Shown one piece after another: positions 1-7,559 of a stretch of 64,000 nucleotides of DNA. Where the stretch lies: assembly GCA_038087035.1 (NCBI GenBank), contig CP051187.1:6082001-6146000 (forward strand). Direction: 5' to 3'. How positions within the stretch are numbered: position 1 is the first letter of the stretch; the number at the start of each line of letters is the position of its first letter. The notes beneath the pieces are model-generated. The model did no database searches. It saw nothing but the letters and a program-made list of their open reading frames with translations, and was not told the origin of the DNA. Origin of the DNA: Gloeotrichia echinulata CP02 (lineage in GTDB: Bacteria > Cyanobacteriota > Cyanobacteriia > Cyanobacteriales > Nostocaceae). The translations under genes and the position numbers were made by a program.

Positions 1-195
1 GGAAAATTTTATTATATTGCTTACTGAAACTAGTAAGCCTAGTTTTTTTTAGTAAAGGTTGCTGTTTCGCTTTGACAAATATGGGCTGAACACCTTATAC
101 TGTGATAATTTTTTAGCTAAATGAAAAAGTTTATTATCCTTCTGAGATTGCTATTGTAGGATAAGTAATTAGTGTTAGCTACTCTAGTTTTATAT

Positions 196-930
196 TTAAT
201 TTAATCCCTTTAAATAGCAGTCTACAGTTTCATCAGCATTTCCCATAAAACGTAATTTTCCATGATCTAACCAAATCCCACGCTCACAAGACTGCTTTAC
301 AAAACCTAAATCATGAGACACCACTAAAACTGTCACCTCCCCATCCCAAAACTTATCAATTCGCTGCTGACACTTATTCTTAAAGCTCTCATCTCCCACC
401 GACAAAACCTCATCCAAAATCAAAATATCTGGCTGAACATCAGTCGCTATCGAAAATCCTAACCGCGCTACCATCCCAGAAGATAAACCCTTCACCGGGA
501 CTAATGCATAATCTTGCAATTCCGCAAATTCTAAAATCGACTGCGATCTTTCTCGCATCTCATCCCGAGAAAACCCTAACAGCACCCCATAAAGCCAAAT
601 ATTATCCATCACAGAAATCTCTGGATCAAACCCTGCACCCAATTCAATCAACGGAGCGACTTGACCACGCACCCTGACAGTTCCACTCGTGGGTTGTAGA
701 ATCCCAGAAATAACTTTTAATATTGTAGATTTACCCGATCCATTTGATCCAATAATACCAATTTTTTCACCTTTGTCAACTACTAAATCAATGTTATCTA
801 ACACTAATTTTTTCGCTGGTTTCCGATATTTTCCTTCCACAATAGATAATAGTGTTTTCTTCAGGTCATAAGAAAACTCTTCTTGTGTCCGACGCCATAA
901 CGAAACTTGATCTAAACGAATTACTTCCAT
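196..930 (-). CDS. ABC transporter ATP-binding protein, polysaccharide export (Wzt-like)
   Basis: Cytoplasmic ATPase subunit of an exporter that would move a lipid-linked polysaccharide or O-antigen chain across the inner membrane. The roughly 244-residue protein shows a Walker A loop GSNGSGKST near residues 61-69, the ABC signature LSSGM near 149-153 and Walker B ILILDE near 169-174, followed by a switch histidine in VVSHD. It resembles the RfbB/TagH/Wzt group, but it is the short form and lacks the C-terminal carbohydrate-binding domain of longer Wzt proteins. I chose ATG 930; a GTG lies one codon upstream and no clear Shine-Dalgarno is visible. The permease gene lies 63 bp upstream on the same strand, so the two are probably one transcription unit. 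The substrate is inferred from the sugar-biosynthesis genes nearby. The family call is firm. Confidence 0.9.
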   Translation of the reverse strand: MEVIRLDQVSLWRRTQEEFSYDLKKTLLSIVEGKYRKPAKKLVLDNIDLVVDKGEKIGIIGSNGSGKSTILKVISGILQPTSGTVRVRGQVAPLIELGAGFDPEISVMDNIWLYGVLLGFSRDEMRERSQSILEFAELQDYALVPVKGLSSGMVARLGFSIATDVQPDILILDEVLSVGDESFKNKCQQRIDKFWDGEVTVLVVSHDLGFVKQSCERGIWLDHGKLRFMGNADETVDCYLKGLN

Positions 931-993
931 CACACACTACTTGGAACAATAGCTAAATGTCGCTGTCCTTGCTGCTGGTAAATTAAATTTACT

Positions 994-1800
994 TTACAGC
1001 AAATCCATAAATTGATGTCGCCACATCTGAAAACAAGCCAATCCTAGTGAAAAGATAATTATGCCACTAAGTAAGGCAGTCCCAACTAACCATAAATCCG
1101 GTAGTGTTCCTGATAAAGTAATCTGACGTAGACTTTCAATAATCGGTGATAAGGGATTTAAGGCTAAAAACGGCTTTACCTGCTTTGGTACAATATCTGC
1201 TGGATAAAAAACAGGACTACTAATGCAAATTACAAATGTAACTAATTCATAAAAGTAAGGCAAATCTCTAAAAAACACGTATAAAGCACTAACTAAAAAA
1301 CCGACTCCTGTACATACTAAAATTAGTGACACAAAGGGAAACACAAGAAACAGGACATTCAGTATGTTGTGGGAATTAACTAAAGTCATCACCGCCAACA
1401 AGGGCAATGTTCCGATGGCAAACTGAAATACATTGGCTGCAACCATTGAAACAGGAAAAACGCTGACTGGGAGACGAATTTTATTCAATAATGCACCATT
1501 TGCTACTACACTGACCAACGCCTGAGCAGTAGAAGCTGAGAAAAAATTGATTACCACCAATCCTGTAAACGCTGCTAATACATAATTCAGGATAGAATTA
1601 TTGTAATACGATGCAAAAGTGGCTCCAAATATCGCTGTATACAATCCTGTCATAATCAACGGATTCAACAGCGACCAATAAACCCCTAGCACAGAGCCGC
1701 GATAACGCACCTTCAAAGTTCGCGCTACCAAAACGTACAGCAATTCCCAATAGCGTTGTACTTGTAACCAAATTGAACGATCTTTCAGCGTCAGCGTCAT
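994..1800 (-). CDS. ABC-2 type permease, polysaccharide export (Wzm-like)
   Basis: Membrane subunit that partners the downstream ATPase. The roughly 268-residue protein has about six hydrophobic segments. Its N-terminus is a short cytoplasmic helix followed by the KVRYRGSVLGVYWSLLNPL region, typical of Wzm/TagG/RfbA permeases of the ABC2_membrane family. The conserved FFRDLPYFYE loop and an FYPADIVP-like segment lie in the second half. The ATG at 1800 follows an in-frame TTG two codons upstream, and the start is not settled by a ribosome binding site. Together with the ATPase it would export a complete polysaccharide chain; the nearby nucleotide-sugar genes support this, but the actual polymer is unknown. 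Confidence 0.88.
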   Translation of the reverse strand: MTLTLKDRSIWLQVQRYWELLYVLVARTLKVRYRGSVLGVYWSLLNPLIMTGLYTAIFGATFASYYNNSILNYVLAAFTGLVVINFFSASTAQALVSVVANGALLNKIRLPVSVFPVSMVAANVFQFAIGTLPLLAVMTLVNSHNILNVLFLVFPFVSLILVCTGVGFLVSALYVFFRDLPYFYELVTFVICISSPVFYPADIVPKQVKPFLALNPLSPIIESLRQITLSGTLPDLWLVGTALLSGIIIFSLGLACFQMWRHQFMDLL

Positions 1801-1963
1801 CCTCAAACACCACTACACATCACAACTTACCTACTCGCGCATTCTATACTATAGGAGTGCATTTTTCTGCATTAGCCTACCACCAAAATTTTGTGGTAAA
1901 AAGCCCTACTCAATACAATTTAGGCATTTCGGGGATTTTCTTGATCAAAAGTCGGTGGGAAAC

Positions 1964-2040
1964 CAATACTGCTCGGTTAACGAATGTAGAGACGTTACAT
2001 GTAACGTCTCTACAAGGGTTTCACGCTTTGCTGAGGTTTT
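1964..2040 (-). repeat. Truncated copy of CAATACTGC-ended inverted-repeat element
   Basis: The stretch begins CAATACTGCTCGG and contains the palindrome AGAGACGTTACATGTAACGT near 1986-2013, then a segment matching the complement of the complete copy at 17386-17478. The far end has diverged or been lost. It lies beside the 2062-2190 element in the 427-bp space between the permease gene and the next CDS. No gene is seen there. Confidence 0.7.
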
Positions 2041-2061
2041 TCCCGAAATCCCCACCGACCT

Positions 2062-2190
2062 CAATACAGTTCAGTTAAGGAAAATTGTCGTAGTAGGGGC
2101 ACGGCACGAATAAAATTGTCGTTAGAAGAAAAAATTGTGGATGCCGTGCCCCTACAGTGTATATCATTCGAGGCTAACTGAACCGTATTG
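2062..2190. mobile_element. MITE-like element with CAATAC ends and 10-bp target duplication
   Basis: Non-coding element with terminal inverted repeats (left CAATACAGTTCAGTTA, right TAACTGAACCGTATTG) and an internal palindrome built on TAGGGGCACGGCA and its complement. The flanks are identical 10-bp direct repeats, CCACCGACCT, at 2052-2061 and 2191-2200, which is the signature of transposase-mediated insertion. No transposase is encoded. Related copies occur at 2754, 4215, 18546, 24650 and 25703. Confidence 0.9.
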
Positions 2191-2233
2191 CCACCGACCT
2201 GGGTTTCAAAGCGATCGCCTGTTAGGCCGTCTG

Positions 2234-2614
2234 TCAAGAAGCGGCTTTTGACACTACAGTCGATTTTAACCTGGTGATGGTGGCTTTACGAATGCGATCG
2301 CTTTTGCGTACTGCGCCTGTCATCTCGTATTCCCGGCTGTCTTTACCATGCTTTAACGCCACACCACTGACTAAGCGTTCTGAAGTTTCGCGAATGCTCT
2401 TTTCCAGGGTTTCTATTTTTTCTCTTGCCGAGTCGAGGGCGGTTAACATCATGTTATACTGGTTCACCTGGTCGCGGAGTTGCCCATTTAACTCGGTCAA
2501 ATGCTTCAAACTGATGGCATCACCAAAATTAAGACTCGGATCAATCGATTGAAATCCGATGATCTGCTGTTCAGTTTTTTCTAGCACGGCAGAGGTTCTT
2601 TTTTTGCGTGGCAT
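2234..2614 (-). CDS. Conserved hypothetical coiled-coil protein
   Basis: I do not recognise a named family. From ATG 2614 the protein is 126 residues. It has a basic N-terminus (MPRKKRTSAVLEK), a mostly helical middle with a probable coiled coil (LNGQLRDQVNQYNMMLTA through ETLEKSIRETSERL) and a basic C-terminus. The open frame extends upstream to 2848 but runs into a MITE. The ATG at 2614 is preceded by AAAGGTG at good spacing, so the shorter start is preferred. The gene stands alone among repeats. It could be a small structural or DNA-associated protein; that is a guess from charge only. Confidence 0.6.
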   Translation of the reverse strand: MPRKKRTSAVLEKTEQQIIGFQSIDPSLNFGDAISLKHLTELNGQLRDQVNQYNMMLTALDSAREKIETLEKSIRETSERLVSGVALKHGKDSREYEMTGAVRKSDRIRKATITRLKSTVVSKAAS

Positions 2615-2753
2615 CAATGCACACCTTTTACTAAATTTTACCTTTCTAGAGTCGCTCAATAGAACAATGAAGTGGTTCAGTAAAATTTCCAAATAAAAGG
2701 TGTTTTTTGCATAAAATTTGACTGGTAGCTCAGTAATTAAGTAAGTGGGCGGG

Positions 2754-2908
2754 CAATACGGTTCAGTTAAGGAAAATTGTAGGTTGGGTTGAGGAACGAA
2801 ACCCAACAAACCCGCCAAATGTTGGGTTACTCTCCGAGAAGGCTGCACCTACGTTCCTCAACCCAACCTACATGGGTCAAGGTTTTTGGCTCTAACTGAA
2901 CCGTATTG
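2754..2908. mobile_element. MITE-like element with CAATAC ends and 10-bp target duplication
   Basis: The ends are CAATACGGTTCAGTTA and TAACTGAACCGTATTG, a perfect 16-bp inverted repeat. The interior holds a different palindrome from the 2062 copy, built on GTAGGTTGGGTTGAGGAACG and its complement. The flanks are identical 10-bp repeats, AGTGGGCGGG, at 2744-2753 and 2909-2918. The element therefore shares ends and target behaviour with the 2062 copy but has a different core. Confidence 0.9.
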
Positions 2909-3031
2909 AGTGGGCGGGAAGTAATACTGCGTAGACTTTTGCTAAAAAAATTAACCTGACTTACGCAAAAGCTTTGTTGTCATCCTGTAGACGCTTCTGC
3001 GGCTTTCCGCAGAGTGCGAAATGCATTTTTC

Positions 3032-3283
3032 GTAACGAAAGCACTTGTCTTGGTAACGAAAGCACTTGTCTTGGTAACGAAAGTAGTTGTCTTGGTAACG
3101 AAAGCACTTGTCTTGGTAACGAAAGCACTTGTCTTGGTAACGAAAGTAGTTGTCTTGGTAACGAAAGTAGTTGTCTTGGTAACGAAAGTAGTTGTCTTGG
3201 TAACGAAAGTAGTTGTCTTGGTAACGAAAGTAGTTGTCTTGGTAACGAAAGTAGTTGTCTTGGTAACGAAAGCACTTATTTTT
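3032..3283. repeat. Twelve-unit 21-bp tandem repeat
   Basis: Units begin GTAACGAAAG and end TTGTCTTG and are spaced exactly 21 bp apart from 3032 to 3263. They differ almost only at one trinucleotide, CAC or TAG, in the order CAC CAC TAG CAC CAC TAG x6 CAC; the last unit is diverged. Because 21 is a multiple of three, several reading frames stay open, but those translations are pure heptapeptide repeats and are not credible genes. There are no unique spacers, so this is not a CRISPR array. The whole 2615-3600 interval holds only this array and inverted-repeat elements. Confidence 0.9.
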
Positions 3284-3359
3284 GTTACAAAAGTTAATAT
3301 AACGTTTTTTTGTTGTGCATTATCGACCTGGTGCAAGATATGATCTGTCCCTACGGCCA

Positions 3360-3557
3360 CAATACTGCGTAGGTTTTGAAAATCGCAAAGCGTGAAACCC
3401 AAGTCTAGACGTTATAGCACTTCCTATTCAGATGAGGTACAAAATTGTATCACGCGATGTAGGGGCACGGCACTGCCGTGCCCTTACCGATGTACCTCAC
3501 TAGGGCGAGAAACGCTATACATGTAACGTCTCTACATTCGTATCCCTTGCAGTATTG
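3360..3557. mobile_element. CAATACTGC-ended element interrupted by a TATAGC-ended element
   Basis: The outer element begins CAATACTGCG and ends GCAGTATTG, matching 17386-17478. At the sequence AGACGTTACATG it is split by a second element occupying 3413-3519, which begins TATAGCACTTCC, has a GTAGGGGCACGGCA palindromic core and ends AACGCTATA. The uninterrupted copy at 17386 acts as the empty site and shows that the inserted element lies at a TA. The outer flanks are imperfect 10-bp repeats (8 of 10 match). Confidence 0.85.
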
Positions 3558-3600
3558 CCTACTGCTATGATATAAAGCAGCTTGCAAATAGCAGATAGCA

Positions 3601-4014
3601 ATGTTTGTTGTAGAGATGACAACTGAAAAATGGTTGGGCAATAAAAACGAAGGTGATGTGATTGAAAATCCCAACTGGAGTCAAATCGAAAAAGCTATTA
3701 GAGAATTAGATGGTAAAAGCCAAACTTTAATCACATTAGGTATCAATGAAGATAGCTATATGAGTATTGGAGGAGGAACAAATCAATATGTTGTGACAGT
3801 GACTTTTGATAATTTGGATTTTTACATTTTAATTGATTCTACAAAATCAGAACAAATACAAACCTTAGTTGTTGGTGGACAAAGGGGAAATTACCCAGCA
3901 AATCAATGTGTGGATTTATTGCGCTGTCTGTTAGCAGCAAGAACATTTACAGAATCGGGAAAACTGGATGAATTGCTGACTTGGGAACAGGATAAATCAT
4001 TAGCTTTTGTCTAA
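3601..4014 (+). CDS. Imm1-family-like immunity protein
   Basis: The 137-residue soluble protein has the layout of Imm1-type immunity proteins: an early tryptophan and helix (NWSQIEKAIRELDGKSQTLI), a YMSIGGG strand, a strand-rich middle (YVVTVTFDNLDFYILI), then VVGGQRGNYPANQCVDL and a C-terminal FTESGKLDELLTWEQ. Imm1 proteins bind and neutralise deaminase or nuclease toxins of polymorphic toxin systems. No toxin or secretion gene is adjacent, so it looks like an orphan, which is common for this family in cyanobacteria. There is no clear Shine-Dalgarno, and a second ATG lies five codons downstream. The family call rests on pattern resemblance. Confidence 0.6.
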   Translation: MFVVEMTTEKWLGNKNEGDVIENPNWSQIEKAIRELDGKSQTLITLGINEDSYMSIGGGTNQYVVTVTFDNLDFYILIDSTKSEQIQTLVVGGQRGNYPANQCVDLLRCLLAARTFTESGKLDELLTWEQDKSLAFV

Positions 4015-4104
4015 TTGAAAACCAGATTTTGAGTAGCCTGTAGCCCAGAGTAGGACAGGTTAATTTTCAAAGAAGATGACTAATTTTCGGTTGCTGACGC
4101 ACCC

Positions 4105-4211
4105 TATAGCGGTTGTCAGTTGGATGCAATACAAAATTATATCGTCGCCTGTAAGGGCACAGCAGTGCTGTGCCCCTACGAGTGTATTGGACTCAACCGA
4201 GAACCGCTATA
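4105..4211. mobile_element. TATAGCGGTT-ended MITE-like element
   Basis: The ends are TATAGCGGTT and AACCGCTATA, with an internal palindrome GGGCACAGCA/TGCTGTGCCC. It is the same size class as 26446-26551 and 61850-61952. Another element has inserted four bases beyond its right end (4215). Confidence 0.8.
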
Positions 4212-4214
4212 AGG

Positions 4215-4340
4215 CAATACAGTTCAGTTAAGGAAAATTGTCGTAGGGGCACGGCATCCAAAATTTTTTCTTCTAATGACAATTTTACTCGTGCCGTGCC
4301 CCTACAGTGTATATCATTAGAGCCTAACTGAACTGTATTG
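4215..4340. mobile_element. MITE-like element with CAATAC ends and 10-bp target duplication
   Basis: The ends are CAATACAGTTCAGTTA and TAACTGAACTGTATTG, with a GTAGGGGCACGGCA palindromic core. The flanks are identical repeats, CGCTATAAGG, at 4205-4214 and 4341-4350. The left copy of that duplication includes the terminus of the 4105-4211 element, so this element landed on the end of an older one. The rest of the space up to 4491 holds a diverged GTGCGTCA/TGACGCAC inverted repeat (4378-4441) and no gene. Confidence 0.9.
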
Positions 4341-4491
4341 CGCTATAAGGGACTTCCAGAAATTAAATTATCCACGGTAGGTGCGTCACTACCAATAATT
4401 TCGGGCTACGTTTTGAGTTTCTCGCTGCTGACGCACCCTACAATTGTATATTTTTTTATCATCAAACCTCCCTCAGCATTGCCAGTTTGGC

Positions 4492-5073
4492 TTATGAAAT
4501 TCTAATAACTTCTGTTGCGGAAATTTGTTGATATTTAGTGTTTGTCGAATCTATTGCATAGCCATCTGCATCAAACTTTAACACATCACCATAAGCACTC
4601 ATCCAACCAATTATTTTCGCGGGAACTCCTGCGACCATTGCATAAGATGGTACATCTTTTGTCACCACAGCACCAGCGGCGACAAAAGCACATTCATGTA
4701 AGGTGACACCACAAACTATGGTCGCATTCGCCCCAATACTGCTACCCCGTTTCACCAAAGTTTTGTGGTAATCGTTGCTGGTGTTGCGGGGGAATTCACA
4801 GCGGGGTGTTTTGACGTTAGTAAACACCATGCTCGGACCACAAAAAACGTAGTCTTCTAAAATTACTCCTTCGTAAAGGGAGACATTATTTTGAATTTTG
4901 CAGAAATCACCGACAATTACGTTGTTAGAAACTAAAACATTTTGACCAAAAATGCAGTTGCGACCGATTTTCGCTTTACTGAAAATATGACAGAAGTGCC
5001 AAATTTTGGAACCTTCGCCAATTTGGGCACCTTCATCCACATAACTGGATTCATGCACAAAATAATTAACCAT
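4492..5073 (-). CDS. Hexapeptide-repeat N-acetyltransferase (WbpD/WlbB-like)
   Basis: The 193-residue left-handed beta-helix acyltransferase has isoleucine-rich hexapeptide turns (for example IGEGSKIWHF, IGRNCIFGQN, GVTLHECAFVAAGAVVTKDV) and the C-terminal VAGVPAKIIGW motif. In the WbpD/WlbB family the enzyme acetylates the 3-amino group of UDP-2-acetamido-3-amino-glucuronate using acetyl-CoA. The gene overlaps the end of the upstream oxidoreductase gene by 8 bp, so the two are likely translationally coupled. ATG 5073 has a GGAG about 12 bases upstream. The substrate is inferred from the three-gene cluster; related perosamine or fucosamine acyltransferases are an alternative. Confidence 0.85.
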   Translation of the reverse strand: MVNYFVHESSYVDEGAQIGEGSKIWHFCHIFSKAKIGRNCIFGQNVLVSNNVIVGDFCKIQNNVSLYEGVILEDYVFCGPSMVFTNVKTPRCEFPRNTSNDYHKTLVKRGSSIGANATIVCGVTLHECAFVAAGAVVTKDVPSYAMVAGVPAKIIGWMSAYGDVLKFDADGYAIDSTNTKYQQISATEVIRIS

Positions 5074-6028
5074 GTAAAAACTTCTCCGCCTCCTCTAAAA
5101 TTTCTACAACTGCTACGCCATTCCAGCCATCAGAACGGGGTTTTTGCCGAGTTTTCACACAATCCAAAAAGTGTTGACATTCAATTTTCAGGGGTTCAGA
5201 TGCGGCTACTTCGACAATTTCACTTCCCTGGTCATAATGCTTTAAATCTTGGTCAATATATTTCTGGTGAATTGTCACCGTTTGTAGCACTTCGTCGTAA
5301 ACCAAGATTTGTTTTTCGGCAATGACTACTGTACTACGTTCAGTTAGCGGCCAGTACCAAGAACAATTAATTTGGGCTGATTGACCACTTTTAAACCGGA
5401 GGTCAACCTGTACGTAATCTTCGATGTTTGGTTGTAAAATAGCGTTGCCTTGGGCTTGGACGCTTTGCAATTGCGGATTTCCCAATAGGTCGAGAACCAC
5501 TGAGACATCATGGGGTGCAAATGACCACCAAACATTTTCTTCTTTGCGGACTTTACCTAATTTCAAGCGCCTGGTAGCAACGTGTAACACCTGACCTGCT
5601 TTACCACTGGCGAGATATTCGCGCATCCAAGCGATTGCGGGCTGATATAACAATAGATGACCGACCATTAAAATTTGCCCTTGCTGGTCTGCATATTCCG
5701 CCAGGTTTCTGGCTTGGTCAGTTCGCAGGGTCATCGGCTTTTCGACAAATACATCCTTACCCGCTGCTAAAGCGGCGATCGCTAATTCATAATGAGTCGG
5801 CGCCGGTGTTGCTAACACTAACGCTGGTACATCTGTCTCTAGGGCTGCTGTAAAGTCAGCATAAGTAGTAATATCTGGGTAAGTTGTGGCGATCGCATCT
5901 CGCAGTCCCGGATGCGCTTCTGCAACCCCAGCTAATGCGCCTAAAGCGTGGAAGTTACGCACTAGGTTTTTACCCCAATTCCCCGCGCCAACTACAATTA
6001 CTTGTTCTTTTGTCGAATTTATCACCAC
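5066..6028 (-). CDS. Gfo/Idh/MocA-family oxidoreductase (WlbA/WbpB-like)
   Basis: The 320-residue NAD-dependent sugar oxidoreductase has an N-terminal Rossmann fold (VVGAGNWGKNLVRNF) and the family EKP motif in VFVEKPMTL, near residue 95. The C-terminal alpha/beta domain contains APHDVSVVLDLLG, with the usual histidine. In the diacetylated glucuronic acid pathway such an enzyme oxidises UDP-GlcNAc-uronate at C3 before amination. It starts at a GTG, 10 bp after the nucleotide-sugar dehydrogenase gene, and runs into the acetyltransferase gene. No aminotransferase for the next step is in the window, so either it is encoded elsewhere or the product differs. Confidence 0.88.
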   Translation of the reverse strand: MVINSTKEQVIVVGAGNWGKNLVRNFHALGALAGVAEAHPGLRDAIATTYPDITTYADFTAALETDVPALVLATPAPTHYELAIAALAAGKDVFVEKPMTLRTDQARNLAEYADQQGQILMVGHLLLYQPAIAWMREYLASGKAGQVLHVATRRLKLGKVRKEENVWWSFAPHDVSVVLDLLGNPQLQSVQAQGNAILQPNIEDYVQVDLRFKSGQSAQINCSWYWPLTERSTVVIAEKQILVYDEVLQTVTIHQKYIDQDLKHYDQGSEIVEVAASEPLKIECQHFLDCVKTRQKPRSDGWNGVAVVEILEEAEKFLHG

Positions 6029-6038
6029 TTATCTATCC

Positions 6039-7367
6039 CTACAGCAGAGTTACTTTATCACTGGCACAATTTAAATGTCGAGTCACACCCCGCGTATCTA
6101 AAACTGCTTTGGCTTTGGCGACTAAATTGACATAATCAATTTGACTATGTTCTGTGGCAATAATTACCAAGTCCGCAGCGCTAATGTTCTCGTCTGTGAG
6201 TTCCAAATTAACAAAAGTCTTGCCTTTTACCTCAATTTGTGGTACGTAAGGGTCATGATAACTAATCGTAATTTTATCTTCTAATAAATAGTTAATTACC
6301 ATAATTGCCGGTGACTCTCGCCAGTCAGCAATATCTTTTTTATAAGCAGCACCAATGACCAGTACCTGAGATTTGGCGGGAGCGATACCCAAATTATTCA
6401 GTACTCGGCGGGCTTTTTCTCTCACAAATAAAGGCATCGAGCGGTTTATTTCCCCAGCCAAAGCAATAAAGTGAGTGTTGAAATTAACTTCTTTTGCCTT
6501 CCATTCTAAGTAATGAGGGTCAATGGGGATGCAGTGACCGCCTACCCCAGGGCCAGGATAAAAGGGCATAATGCCAAAAGGTTTGGTATTAGCAGCATCT
6601 AGGACTTCCCAAACATTGAGGTCGAGGCGATCGCACAGCAAAGCTAACTCATTCACCAAAGCAATATTCACAGCCCGAAAGGTATTCTCAAATACCTTTA
6701 CCAATTCTGCAGCTTTAGCACTACTCACAGGTACTACATGATCTATCGTCTGCTGATAAAATAATGTAGCAACTTCCAGGGAATTTGTATCCGATGCTCC
6801 TACTACCTTATTTGTATTTTTGGTAGTGTAACGTTGATTACCTGGGTCTACCCGCTCTGGCGAATGGGCGAGAAAGAAATCTTCTCCCTGCTTCAAACCA
6901 CTAATCTGTTCTAGTACAGGTCGCATCACCTCATCCGTAGTTCCCGGATAAGTAGTAGATTCTAAAGTTACTAACTGTCCTGGTCGTAAGTATGTGGCAA
7001 TAGCATGGGTGACATTTTCGACATAGCTCAAGTTCGGTGTCAAATTTTTAGTCAACGGTGTGGGGACACAAATCACGATGACATCCATCTCTGGTACTTG
7101 TTCAAAATCCAAAATCGCTTGGAGATTTCCACTGCTAACGACCTGTTTTAAATCTTCATCTTTAATATCAGAGATGTAATTATCAGCTATGTTGACTCGT
7201 TCAACTCTTCGGGGATTTTGCTCAATTCCCAGCACCCGATAACCCACTTTGGCTTTTTCCACCGCAAATGGTAGACCGACATAGCCCAATCCCACAACAC
7301 CAACAACAGCAGTATGCGCCCTAATTTTTTCTTGTAAATTAATCAAAATTTGAAGTTTGTCAGTCAT
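6039..7367 (-). CDS. Nucleotide sugar dehydrogenase (UDP-HexNAc 6-dehydrogenase, WbpA/WecC-like)
   Basis: The 442-residue enzyme is of the UDP-glucose/UDP-mannose dehydrogenase family. It shows the NAD-binding motif VVGLGYVGLPFA near residues 23-34, the STTYPGTT segment, the catalytic cysteine context GPGVGGHCIPIDPHYL, and a C-terminal UDP-binding domain with GAAYKKDIADWRESP. It would oxidise the C6 hydroxyl of UDP-N-acetylglucosamine or UDP-N-acetylmannosamine to a uronic acid using two NAD. It is the first gene of a three-gene operon with the oxidoreductase and acetyltransferase, and the order matches wbpA-wbpB-wbpD-type pathways. ATG at 7367. Confidence 0.92.
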   Translation of the reverse strand: MTDKLQILINLQEKIRAHTAVVGVVGLGYVGLPFAVEKAKVGYRVLGIEQNPRRVERVNIADNYISDIKDEDLKQVVSSGNLQAILDFEQVPEMDVIVICVPTPLTKNLTPNLSYVENVTHAIATYLRPGQLVTLESTTYPGTTDEVMRPVLEQISGLKQGEDFFLAHSPERVDPGNQRYTTKNTNKVVGASDTNSLEVATLFYQQTIDHVVPVSSAKAAELVKVFENTFRAVNIALVNELALLCDRLDLNVWEVLDAANTKPFGIMPFYPGPGVGGHCIPIDPHYLEWKAKEVNFNTHFIALAGEINRSMPLFVREKARRVLNNLGIAPAKSQVLVIGAAYKKDIADWRESPAIMVINYLLEDKITISYHDPYVPQIEVKGKTFVNLELTDENISAADLVIIATEHSQIDYVNLVAKAKAVLDTRGVTRHLNCASDKVTLL

Positions 7368-7452
7368 GAATTTAACGATTAAATTTGGACTATAGTCAAC
7401 ATGGGCGTACTTGCCAAACTAAAGAAATGGAGAAAAAATTTAGACAGATGCT

Positions 7453-7559
7453 TATAGCGTTTCTCGCCCTAGTGAGGTACATCGGTAAGGGCACGGCAGT
7501 GCCGTGCCCCTACATCGCGTGATACAATTTTGTACCTCATCTGAATAGGAAGTGCTATA
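7453..7559. mobile_element. TATAGC-ended MITE-like element
   Basis: This is a reverse-orientation copy of the element inserted at 3413-3519, beginning TATAGCGTTTCTCG and ending AAGTGCTATA, with the GGGCACGGCAGTGCCGTGCC core. The remaining bases of the 7368-7814 gap (to 7814) carry a weak inverted repeat around GTAGGTTAGGCATAGCCCAC and no gene. Confidence 0.8.

Noticed and set aside
3032..3283. Possible CRISPR array
   Set aside because: Units are contiguous without variable spacers, and no cas gene is present.
2961..3402. Several long open frames on both strands across the 21-bp tandem repeat
   Set aside because: They exist only because the repeat period is a multiple of three; the products are pure heptapeptide repeats with no start context.
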